Origin: Alitta virens
Lineage: Eukaryota; Annelida; Polychaeta; Phyllodocida; Nereididae
Direction of reading: 5' to 3'
Assembly (NCBI GenBank): GCA_932294295.1
Contig: OW028574.1
Location: forward strand, 28,404,145-28,468,144
DNA length: 64,000 nucleotides
Part shown: positions 40,090 through 51,859 of the stretch, piece after piece
Position numbering within the stretch: the first letter of the stretch is position 1
Layout of the letters: each line of letters begins with the position of its first letter
Notes under the pieces: model-generated
Databases searched by the model: none
Told to the model about the DNA's origin: nothing
Seen by the model: only the letters and a program-made list of their open reading frames with translations
Program-made: the position numbers and the translations under genes

Positions 40090-43000
40090 GGTGTGAACAA
40101 CAAACCAAAAAAGGTGTGAACAACCAAAAAAGGTGTGAACAACAAACCAAAAAAGGTGTGAACAACAAACCAAAAAAGGTGTGAACAACAAAAAAAGGTG
40201 TGAACAACAAACCAAAAAAAGGTGTGAACAACAAACCAAAAAAAGGTGTGAACAACAAACCAAAAAAAGGTGTGAACAACAAACCAAAAAAAGGTGTGAA
40301 CAACAAAGCAAAAAAGGTGTGAACAACAAACCAAAAAAAGGTGTGAACAACAAACCAAAAAAAGGTGTGAACAACAAACCAAAAAAGGTGCGAACAACAA
40401 ACCAAAAAAGGTACGAACAACAAACCAAAAAAGGTGTGAACAACAAACCAAAAAAAGGTGTGAACAACAAACCAAAAAAAGGTGTGAACAACAAACCAAA
40501 AAAAGGTGTGAACAACAAACCAAAAAAAGGTGTGAACAACAAACCAAAGAAAGGTGTGAACAACAAACCAAAAAAAGGTGTGAACAACAAACCAAAAAAA
40601 GGTGTGAACAACAAACCAAAAAAAGGTGTGAACAACAAACCAAAAAAAAGTGTGAACAACAAACCAAGAAAAAGTGTGAACAACAAACCAAAAAAAGGTG
40701 TGAACAACAAACCAAAAAAAGGTGTGAACAACAAACCAAAAAAGGTGTGAACAACAAACCAAAAAAGGTGTGAACAACAAACCAAAAAACGTGTGAACAA
40801 CAAACCAAAAAAGGTGTGAACAACAAAAAAAGGTGTGAACAACAAACCAAAAAAAGGTGTGAACAACAAACCAAAAAAAGGTGTGAACAACAAACCAAAA
40901 AAAGGTGTGAACAACAAACCAAAAAAAGGTGTGAACAACAAAGCAAAAAAGGTGCGAACAACAAACCAAAAAAGGTGCGAACAACAAACCAAAAAAAGGT
41001 GTGAACAACAAACCAAAAAAAGGTGTGAACAACAAACCAAGAAAAAGTGTGAACAACAAACCAAAAAAAGGTGTGAACAACAAACCAAAAAAAGGTGTGA
41101 ACAACAAACCAAAAAAGGTGTGAACAACAAACCAAAAAAGGTGTGAACAACAAACCAAAAAAGGTGTGAACAACAAACCAAAAAAGATGTGAACAACAAA
41201 AAAAGGTGCGAACAACAAAGCAAAAAAAGGTGTGAACAACAAACCAAAAAAAGGTGTGAACAACAAACCAAAAAAAAGTGTGAACAACAAACCAAAATAA
41301 AGTGTGAACAACAAACCAAAAAAAGGTGTGAACAACAAACCAAAAAAAGGTGTGAACAACAAACCAAAAAAGGTGTGAACAACAAACCAAAAAAGGTGTG
41401 AACAACAAACCAAAAAACGTGTGAACAACAAACCAAAAAAGGTGTGAACAACAAAAAAAGGTGTGAACAACAAACCAAAAAAAGGTGTGAACAACAAACC
41501 AAAAAAGGTGCGAACAACAAACCAAAAAAGGTGTGAACAACAAACCAAAAAAAGGTGTGAACAACAAACCAAAGAAAGGTGTGAACAACAAACCAAAAAA
41601 AAGTGTGAACAACAAACCAAGAAAAAGTGTGAACAACAAACCAAAAAAGGTGTGAACAACAAAAAAAGGTGTGAACAACAAACCAAAGAAAGGTGTGAAC
41701 AACAAACCAAAAAAAGGTGTGAACAACAAACCAAAAAAAGGTGTGAACAACAAACCAAAAAAGGTGTGAACAACCAAAAAAGGTGTGAACAACAAACCAA
41801 AAAACGTGTGAACAACAAACCAAAAAAGGTGTGAACAACAAAAAAAGGTGTGAACAACAAACCAAAAAAAGGTGTGAACAACAAACCAAAAAAAGGTGTG
41901 AACAACAAACCAAAAAAAGGTGTGAACAACAAACCAAAAAAAGGTGTGAACAACAAAGCAAAAAAGGTGTGAACAACAAACCAAAAAAAGGTGTGAACAA
42001 CAAACCAAAAAAAGGTGTGAACAACAAACCAAAAAAGGTGCGAACAACAAACCAAAAAAGGTACGAACAACAAACCAAAAAAGGTGTGAACAACAAACCA
42101 AAAAAAGGTGTGAACAACAAACCAAAAAAAGGTGTGAACAACAAACCAAAAAAAGGTGTGAACAACAAACCAAAAAAAGGTGTGAACAACAAACCAAAGA
42201 AAGGTGTGAACAACAAACCAAAAAAAGGTGTGAACAACAAACCAAAAAAAGGTGTGAACAACAAACCAAAAAAAGGTGTGAACAACAAACCAAAAAAAAG
42301 TGTGAACAACAAACCAAGAAAAAGTGTGAACAACAAACCAAAAAAAGGTGTGAACAACAAACCAAAAAAAGGTGTGAACAACAAACCAAAAAAGGTGTGA
42401 ACAACAAACCAAAAAAGGTGTGAACAACAAACCAAAAAACGTGTGAACAACAAACCAAAAAAGGTGTGAACAACAAAAAAAGGTGTGAACAACAAACCAA
42501 AAAAAGGTGTGAACAACAAACCAAAAAAAGGTGTGAACAACAAACCAAAAAAAGGTGTGAACAACAAACCAAAAAAAGGTGTGAACAACAAAGCAAAAAA
42601 GGTGCGAACAACAAACCAAAAAAGGTGCGAACAACAAACCAAAAAAAGGTGTGAACAACAAACCAAAAAAAGGTGTGAACAACAAACCAAGAAAAAGTGT
42701 GAACAACAAACCAAAAAAAGGTGTGAACAACAAACCAAAAAAAGGTGTGAACAACAAACCAAAAAAGGTGTGAACAACAAACCAAAAAAGGTGTGAACAA
42801 CAAACCAAAAAAGGTGTGAACAACAAACCAAAAAAGATGTGAACAACAAAAAAAGGTGCGAACAACAAAGCAAAAAAAGGTGTGAACAACAAACCAAAAA
42901 AAGGTGTGAACAACAAACCAAAAAAAAGTGTGAACAACAAACCAAAATAAAGTGTGAACAACAAACCAAAAAAAGGTGTGAACAACAAACCAAAAAAAGG

Positions 43001-43385
43001 TGTGAACAACAAACCAAAAAAGGTGTGAACAACAAACCAAAAAAGGTGTGAACAACAAACCAAAAAACGTGTGAACAACAAACCAAAAAAGGTGTGAACA
43101 ACAAAAAAAGGTGTGAACAACAAACCAAAAAAAGGTGTGAACAACAAACCAAAAAAGGTGCGAACAACAAACCAAAAAAGGTGTGAACAACAAACCAAAA
43201 AAAGGTGTGAACAACAAACCAAAGAAAGGTGTGAACAACAAACCAAAAAAAAGTGTGAACAACAAACCAAGAAAAAGTGTGAACAACAAACCAAAAAAGG
43301 TGTGAACAACAAAAAAAGGTGTGAACAACAAACCAAAAAAAGGTGTGAACAACAAACCAAAAAAGGTGCGAACAACAAACCAAAA
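40090..43385. repeat. 1,650-bp tandem segmental duplication
   Basis: Offset 1,650 holds for the short CAACC unit (40,121 / 41,771), GGTACGAAC (about 40,410 / 42,060), AAAGC units, the 19-bp units and the AATAAA cassette (41,189 / 42,839). Copies differ by single bases, for example GGTGTG against CGTGTG just after the CAACC unit and CCAAAGAAAGG near 41,686 against plain A7 in the partner. Confidence 0.9.
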
Positions 43386-43934
43386 AAGGTGTGAACAACA
43401 AACCAAAAAAGGTGTGAACAACAAACCAAAAAAAAGGTGTGAACAACAAAACAAAAAAAGGTGTGAACAACAAACCAAAAAAAGGTGTGAACAACAAACC
43501 AAAAAAAGGTGTGAACAACAAACCAAAAAAAGGTGTGAACAACAAACCAAAAAAAGGTGTGAACAACAAACCAAAAAAAAGTGTGAACAACAAACCAAAA
43601 AAAGGTGTGAACAACAAACCAAAAAAAGGTGTGAACAACAAACCAAAAAAAGGTGTGAACAACAAACCAAAAAAAGGTGTGAACAACAAACCAAAAAAAG
43701 GTGTGAACAACAAACCAAAAAAGGTGTGAACAACAAACCAAAAAAAGGTGTGAACAACAAACCAAAAAAAGGTGTGAACAACAAACCAAAAAAAGGTGTG
43801 AACAACAAACCAAAAAAGGTGCGAACAACAAACCAAAAAAGGTGTGAACAACAAACCAAAAAAGGTGTTAACAACAAACCAAAAAAAGGTGTGAACAACA
43901 AACCAAAAAAAGGTGTGAACAACAAACCAAAAAA

Positions 43935-46738
43935 AGGTGTGAACAACAAACCAAAAAAAGGTGTGAACAACAAACCAAAAAAAGGTGTGAACAACAAACC
44001 AAAAAAAGGTGTTAACAACAAACCAAAAAAAGGTGTGAACAACAAACCAAAAAAAGGTGTGAACAACAAACCAAAAAAGGTGCGAACAACAAACCAAAAA
44101 AGGTGCGAACAACAAACCAAAAAAGGTGTGAACAACAAACCAAAAAAAGGTGTGAACAACAAACCAAAAAAAGGTGTGAACAACAAACCAAACAAAGGTG
44201 TGAACAACAAACCAAAAAAAGGTGTGAACAACAAACCAAAAAAAAGTGTGAACAACAAACCAAAATAAAGTGTGAACAACAAACCAAAAAAAGGTGTGAA
44301 CAACAAACCAAAAAAAGGTGTGAACAACAAACCAAAAAAAGGTGTGAACAACAAACCAAAAAAGGTGCGAACAACAAACCAAAAAAGGTGTGAACAACAA
44401 ACCAAAAAAGGTGTGAACAACAAACCAAAAAAAAGTGTGAACAACAAACCAAAAAAAGGTGTGAACAACAAAACAAAAAAAGGTGTGAACAACAAACCAA
44501 AAAAAGGTGTGAACAACAAACCAAAAAAAGGTGTGAACAACAAACCAAAAAAAGGTGTGAACAACAAACCAAAAAAAAGTGTGAACAACAAACCAAAAAA
44601 AAGTGTGAACAACAAACCAAAAAAAGGTGTGAACAACAAAGCAAAAAAAGGTGTGAACAACAAAGCAAAAAAAGGTGTGAACAACAAACCAAAAAAAGGT
44701 GTGAACAACAAACCAAAAAAAGGTGTGAACAACAAACCAAAAAAAAGTGTGAACAACAAACCAAGAAAAAGTGTGAACAACAAACCAAAAAAAGGTGTGA
44801 ACAACAAATCAAAAAAAGGTGTGAACAACAAACCAAAAAAGGTGTGAACAACAAACCAAAAAAGGTGTGAACAACAAACCAAAAAAGGTGTGAACAACAA
44901 ACCAAAAAAGGTGCGAACAACAAACCAAAAAAGGTGTGAACAACAAACCAAAAAAGGTGTGAACAACAAACCAAAAAAAGGTGTGAACAACAAACCAAAA
45001 AAAGGTGTGAACAACAAACCAAGAAAGGTGTGAACAACAAACCAAAAAAGGTGTGAACAACAAACCAAAAAAAGGTGTGAACAACAAACCAAAAAAAGGT
45101 GTGAACAACAAACCAAAAAAAGGTGTGAACAACAAACCAAAAAAAAGTGTGAACAACAAACCAAAATAAAGTGTGAACAACAAACCAAAAAAAGGTGTGA
45201 ACAACAAACCAAAAAAAGGTGTGAACAACAAACCAAAAAAAGGTGTGAACAACAAACCAAAAAAGGTGCGAACAACAAACCAAAAAAGGTGTGAACAACA
45301 AACCAAAAAAGGTGTGAACAACAAACCAAAAAAAAGTGTGAACAACAAACCAAAAAAAGGTGTGAACAACAAAACAAAAAAAGGTGTGAACAACAAACCA
45401 AAAAAAGGTGTGAACAACAAACCAAAAAAAGGTGTGAACAACAAACCAAAAAAAGGTGTGAACAACAAACCAAGAAAAAGTGTGAACAACAAACCAAAAA
45501 AGGTGTGAACAACAAACCAAAAAAGATGTGAACAACAAAAAAAGGTGTGAACAACAAACCAAAAAAAGGTGTGAACAACAAACCAAAAAAAGGTGTGAAC
45601 AACAAACCAAAAAAAGGTGTTAACAACAAACCAAAAAAAGGTGTGAACAACAAACCAAAAAAAGGTGTGAACAACAAACCAAAAAAGGTGCGAACAACAA
45701 ACCAAAAAAGGTGCGAACAACAAACCAAAAAAGGTGTGAACAACAAACCAAAAAAAGGTGTGAACAACAAACCAAAAAAAGGTGTGAACAACAAACCAAA
45801 CAAAGGTGTGAACAACAAACCAAAAAAAGGTGTGAACAACAAACCAAAAAAAAGTGTGAACAACAAACCAAAATAAAGTGTGAACAACAAACCAAAAAAA
45901 GGTGTGAACAACAAACCAAAAAAAGGTGTGAACAACAAACCAAAAAAAGGTGTGAACAACAAACCAAAAAAGGTGCGAACAACAAACCAAAAAAGGTGTG
46001 AACAACAAACCAAAAAAGGTGTGAACAACAAACCAAAAAAAAGTGTGAACAACAAACCAAAAAAAGGTGTGAACAACAAAACAAAAAAAGGTGTGAACAA
46101 CAAACCAAAAAAAGGTGTGAACAACAAACCAAAAAAAGGTGTGAACAACAAACCAAAAAAAGGTGTGAACAACAAACCAAAAAAAAGTGTGAACAACAAA
46201 CCAAAAAAAAGTGTGAACAACAAACCAAAAAAAGGTGTGAACAACAAAGCAAAAAAAGGTGTGAACAACAAAGCAAAAAAAGGTGTGAACAACAAACCAA
46301 AAAAAGGTGTGAACAACAAACCAAAAAAAGGTGTGAACAACAAACCAAAAAAAAGTGTGAACAACAAACCAAGAAAAAGTGTGAACAACAAACCAAAAAA
46401 AGGTGTGAACAACAAATCAAAAAAAGGTGTGAACAACAAACCAAAAAAGGTGTGAACAACAAACCAAAAAAGGTGTGAACAACAAACCAAAAAAGGTGTG
46501 AACAACAAACCAAAAAAGGTGCGAACAACAAACCAAAAAAGGTGTGAACAACAAACCAAAAAAGGTGTGAACAACAAACCAAAAAAAGGTGTGAACAACA
46601 AACCAAAAAAAGGTGTGAACAACAAACCAAGAAAGGTGTGAACAACAAACCAAAAAAGGTGTGAACAACAAACCAAAAAAAGGTGTGAACAACAAACCAA
46701 AAAAAGGTGTGAACAACAAACCAAAAAAAGGTGTGAAC
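43935..46738. repeat. Higher-order pair, offset 1,608 bp
   Basis: About 1.2 kb from 43,935 to 45,130 recurs at 45,543-46,738. Markers: GTTAAC at 44,011 / 45,619, AAATC units near 44,807 / 46,415, and the short CCAAGAAAGG unit at 45,019 / 46,627. The roughly 0.4 kb between them (45,173-45,508) is itself a partial copy of the block starting at 44,272, offset 901. A third related copy of the right part starts near 47,730, offset 1,316-1,317, with the one-base change caused by A7 against A8 near 46,892. Confidence 0.87.
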
Positions 46739-47486
46739 AACAAACCAAACAAAGGTGTGAACAACAAACCAAAAAAAGGTGTGAACAACAAACCAAAGAA
46801 AGGTGTGAACAACAAACCAAAAAAAGGTGTGAACAACAAACCAAAAAAAGGTGTGAACAACAAACCAAAAAAAGGTGTGAACAACAAACCAAAAAAAGTG
46901 TGAACAACAAACCAAGAAAAAGTGTGAACAACAAACCAAAAAAGGTGTGAACAACAAACCAAAAAAGATGTGAACAACAAAAAAAGGTGTGAACAACAAA
47001 CCAAAAAAAGGTGTGAACAACAAACCAAAAAAAGGTGTGAACAACAAACCAAAAAAAAGTGTGAACAACAAACCAAAATAAAGTGTGAACAACAAACCAA
47101 AAAAAGGTGTGAACAACAAACCAAAAAAAGGTGTGAACAACAAACCAAAAAAGGTGTGAACAACAAACCAAAAAAGGTGTGAACAACAAACCAAAAAACG
47201 TGTGAACAACAAACCAAAAAAGGTGTGAACAACAAAAAAAGGTGTGAACAACAAACCAAAAAAAGGTGTGAACAACAAACCAAAAAAGGTGCGAACAACA
47301 AACCAAAAAAGGTGTGAACAACAAACCAAAAAAGGTGTGAACAACAAACCAAAAAAAGGTGTGAACAACAAACCAAAAAAAGGTGTGAACAACAAACCAA
47401 AAAAAGGTGTGAACAACAAACCAAAAAAAGGTGTGAACAACAAACCAAAAAAAGGTGTGAACAACAAACCAAAAAAAGGTGTGAAC

Positions 47487-49875
47487 AACAAACCAAAAAA
47501 AAGTGTGAACAACAAACCAAAAAAAAGTGTGAACAACAAACCAAAAAAAGGTGTGAACAACAAAGCAAAAAAAGGTGTGAACAACAAAGCAAAAAAAGGT
47601 GTGAACAACAAACCAAAAAAAGGTGTGAACAACAAACCAAAAAAAGGTGTGAACAACAAACCAAAAAAAAGTGTGAACAACAAACCAAGAAAAAGTGTGA
47701 ACAACAAACCAAAAAAAGGTGTGAACAACAAATCAAAAAAAGGTGTGAACAACAAACCAAAAAAGGTGTGAACAACAAACCAAAAAAGGTGTGAACAACA
47801 AACCAAAAAAGGTGTGAACAACAAACCAAAAAAGGTGCGAACAACAAACCAAAAAAGGTGTGAACAACAAACCAAAAAAGGTGTGAACAACAAACCAAAA
47901 AAAGGTGTGAACAACAAACCAAAAAAAGGTGTGAACAACAAACCAAGAAAGGTGTGAACAACAAACCAAAAAAGGTGTGAACAACAAACCAAAAAAAGGT
48001 GTGAACAACAAACCAAAAAAAGGTGTGAACAACAAACCAAAAAAAGGTGTGAACAACAAACCAAACAAAGGTGTGAACAACAAACCAAAAAAAGGTGTGA
48101 ACAACAAACCAAAGAAAGGTGTGAACAACAAACCAAAAAAAGGTGTGAACAACAAACCAAAAAAAGGTGTGAACAACAAACCAAAAAAAGGTGTGAACAA
48201 CAAACCAAAAAAAAGTGTGAACAACAAACCAAGAAAAAGTGTGAACAACAAACCAAAAAAGGTGTGAACAACAAACCAAAAAAGATGTGAACAACAAAAA
48301 AAGGTGTGAACAACAAACCAAAAAAAGGTGTGAACAACAAACCAAAAAAAGGTGTGAACAACAAACCAAAAAAAAGTGTGAACAACAAACCAAAATAAAG
48401 TGTGAACAACAAACCAAAAAAAGGTGTGAACAACAAACCAAAAAAAGGTGTGAACAACAAACCAAAAAAGGTGTGAACAACAAACCAAAAAAGGTGTGAA
48501 CAACAAACCAAAAAACGTGTGAACAACAAACCAAAAAAGGTGTGAACAACAAAAAAAGGTGTGAACAACAAACCAAAAAAAGGTGTGAACAACAAACCAA
48601 AAAAGGTGCGAACAACAAACCAAAAAAGGTGTGAACAACAAACCAAAAAAGGTGTGAACAACAAACCAAAAAAAGGTGTGAACAACAAACCAAAAAAAGG
48701 TGTGAACAACAAACCAAAAAAAGGTGTGAACAACAAACCAAAAAAAGGTGTGAACAACAAACCAAAAAAAGGTGTGAACAACAAACCAAAAAAAGGTGTT
48801 AACAACAAACCAAAAAAAGGTGTGAACAAAAAACCAAAAAAAGGTGTGAACAACAAACCAAAAAAAAGTGTGAACAACAAACCAAAAAAAAGTGTGAACA
48901 ACAAAGCAAAAAAAGGTGTGAACAACAAAGCAAAAAAAGGTGTGAACAACAAACCAAAAAAAGGTGTGAACAACAAACCAAAAAAAGGTGCGAACAACGA
49001 ACCAAAAAAGGTGTGAACAACAAACAAAAAAAGGTGTGAACAACAAACCAAAAAAAGGTGTGAACAACAAACCAAAAAAAGGTGTGAACAACAAACCAAG
49101 AAAAGGTGTGAACAACAAACCAAAAAAAGGTGTGAACAACAAACCAAAAAAAGGTGTGAACAACAAACCAAAAAAAGGTGTGAACAACAAACCAAAAAAA
49201 GGTGTGAACAACAAACCAAAAAAAAGTGTGAACAACAAACCAAGAAAAAGTGTGAACAACAAACCAAAAAAGGTGTGAACAACAAAAAAAGGTGTGAACA
49301 ACAAACCAAAAAAAGGTGTGAACAACAAAACAAAAAAAGGTGTGAACAACAAACCAAAAAAAGGTGTGAACAACAAACCAAAAAAAGGTGTTAACAACAA
49401 ACCAAAAAAAGGTGTAAACAACAAACCAAAAAAAGGTGTGAACAACAAACCAAAAAAGGTGCGAACAACAAACCAAAAAAGGTGTGAACAACAAACCAAA
49501 AAAGGTGTGAACAACAAACCAAAAAAAGGTGTGAACAACAAACCAAAAAAAGGTGTGAACAACAAACCAAACAAAGGTGCGAGCAACAAACCAAAAAAGG
49601 TGTGAACAACAAACCAAAAAAGGTGTGAACAACAAACCAAAAAAAGGTGTGAACAACAAACCAAAAAAAGGTGTGAACAACAAACCAAACAAAGGTGTGA
49701 ACAACAAACCAAAAAAAGGTGTGAACAACAAACCAAAGAAAGGTGTGAACAACAAACCAAAAAAAGGTGTGAACAACAAACCAAAAAAAGGTGTGAACAA
49801 CAAACCAAAAAAAGGTGTGAACAACAAACCAAAAAAAGGTGTGAACAACAAACCAAGAAAAAGTGTGAACAACAA
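47487..49875. repeat. Long-distance copy of 33,600-36,060
   Basis: The order of variant units from about 33,600 recurs here with offset 13,887, dropping to 13,815 after about 48,880. The loss is 72 bp, or three 24-mers. Markers include AAATC (33,845 / 47,732), the short CCAAGAAAGG unit, the AATAAA cassette (34,400 / 48,287), GTTAAC at 34,911 / 48,798 and 35,575 / 49,390, and the AACAAAAAACC unit after GTTAAC. GCGAGCAAC near 49,579 is private to this copy. Confidence 0.87.
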
Positions 49876-51470
49876 ACCAAAAAAGGTGTGAACAACAAAC
49901 CAAAAAAGATGTGAACAACAAAAAAAGGTGTGAACAACAAACCAAAAAAAGGTGTGAACAACAAACCAAAAAAAGGTGTGAACAACAAACCAAAAAAAAG
50001 TGTGAACAACAAACCAAAATAAAGTGTGAACAACAAACCAAAAAAAGGTGTGAACAACAAACCAAAAAAAGGTGTGAACAACAAACCAAAAAAGGTGTGA
50101 ACAACAAACCAAAAAAGGTGTGAACAACAAACCAAAAAACGTGTGAACAACAAACCAAAAAAGGTGTGAACAACAAAAAAAGGTGTGAACAACAAACCAA
50201 AAAAAGGTGTGAACAACAAACCAAAAAAGGTGCGAACAACAAACCAAAAAAGGTGTGAACAACAAACCAAAAAAGGTGTGAACAACAAACCAAAAAAAGG
50301 TGTGAACAACAAACCAAAAAAAGGTGTGAACAACAAACCAAAAAAAGGTGTGAACAACAAACCAAAAAAAGGTGTGAACAACAAACCAAAAAAAGGTGTG
50401 AACAACAAACCAAAAAAAGGTGTTAACAACAAACCAAAAAAAGGTGTGAACAAAAAACCAAAAAAAGGTGTGAACAACAAACCAAAAAAAGGTGTGAACA
50501 ACAAACCAAAAAAAGGTGTGAACAACAAACCAAAAAAAGGTGTGAACAACAAACCAAAAAAAAGTGTGAACAACAAACCAAAAAAAAGTGTGAACAACAA
50601 AGCAAAAAAAGGTGTGAACAACAAAGCAAAAAAAGGTGTGAACAACAAACCAAAAAAAGGTGTGAACAACAAACCAAAAAAAGGTGCGAACAACGAACCA
50701 AAAAAGGTGTGAACAACAAACAAAAAAAGGTGTGAACAACAAACCAAAAAAAGGTGTGAACAACAAACCAAAAAAAGGTGTGAACAACAAACCAAGAAAA
50801 GGTGTGAACAACAAACCAAAAAAAGGTGTGAACAACAAACCAAAAAAAGGTGTGAACAACAAACCAAAAAAAGGTGTGAACAACAAACCAAAAAAAGGTG
50901 TGAACAACAAACCAAAAAAAGGTGTGAACAACAAACCAAAAAAAAGTGTGAACAACAAACCAAGAAAAAGTGTGAACAACAAACCAAAAAAGGTGTGAAC
51001 AACAAAAAAAGGTGTGAACAACAAACCAAAAAAAGGTGTGAACAACAAAACAAAAAAAGGTGTGAACAACAAACCAAAAAAAGGTGTGAACAACAAACCA
51101 AAAAAAGGTGTTAACAACAAACCAAAAAAAGGTGTAAACAACAAACCAAAAAAAGGTGTGAACAACAAACCAAAAAAGGTGCGAACAACAAACCAAAAAA
51201 GGTGTGAACAACAAACCAAAAAAGGTGTGAACAACAAACCAAAAAAAGGTGTGAACAACAAACCAAAAAAAGGTGTGAACAACAAACCAAACAAAGGTGT
51301 GAACAACAAACCAAAAAAAGGTGTGAACAACAAACCAAAGAAAGGTGTGAACAACAAACCAAAAAAAGGTGTGAACAACAAACCAAAAAAAGGTGTGAAC
51401 AACAAACCAAAAAAAAGTGTGAACAACAAACCAAGAAAAAGTGTGAACAACAAACCAAAAAAGGTGTGAA
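49875..51470. repeat. Further tandem copy of the 48,250-49,875 block
   Basis: Repeats the previous block with offset 1,624, rising to 1,696 and 1,720 as this copy keeps three 24-mers that the left neighbour lost and gains one more. GTTAAC at 48,798 / 50,422 and 49,390 / 51,110 are the anchors. Compared with 34,674-36,060 the offset is 15,511 and then 15,535, so this copy keeps the three units lost in its left neighbour. Confidence 0.85.
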
Positions 51471-51859
51471 CAACAAAAAAAGGTGTGAACAACAAACCAA
51501 AAAAAGGTGTGAACAACAAAACAAAAAAAGGTGTGAACAACAAACCAAAAAAAGGTGTGAACAACAAACCAAAAAAAGGTGTGAACAACAAAACAAAAAA
51601 AGGTGTGAACAACAAACCAAAAAAAGGTGTGAACAACAAACCAAAAAAAGGTGTGAACAACAAACCAAAAAAAGGTGTGAACAACAAACCAAAAAAAAGT
51701 GTGAACAACAAACCAAAAAAAAGTGTGAACAACAAAGCAAAAAAAGGTGTGAACAACAAAGCAAAAAAAGGTGTGAACAACAAACCAAAAAAAGGTGTGA
51801 ACAACAAACCAAAAAAAGGTGTGAACAACAAACCAAAAAAAGGTGTGAACAACAAACCA

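Larger units (their letters stand above)
22665..51115. repeat. Zone of GTTAAC-bearing units
   Basis: A G-to-T change turns GGTGTGAAC into GGTGTTAAC. I count 19 such units, at 22,665, 24,388, 26,365, 27,094, 29,163, 30,077, 30,779, 32,046, 32,748, 34,911, 35,575, 37,503, 43,867, 44,011, 45,619, 48,798, 49,390, 50,422 and 51,110, and none outside this zone. Several spacings equal the local duplication periods (1,977, 702, 1,928 and 1,608 bp), so most are copies of one founder unit. Each is also a HpaI site and supplies a stop codon to one frame of the otherwise stop-free minus strand. Confidence 0.88.

Noticed and set aside
22665..51115. GTTAAC, GTGCAC or TGATCA as regulatory or protein-binding sites
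   Set aside because: They are palindromes produced by single-base changes in the unit, with no supporting context. They are kept only as markers and restriction sites.
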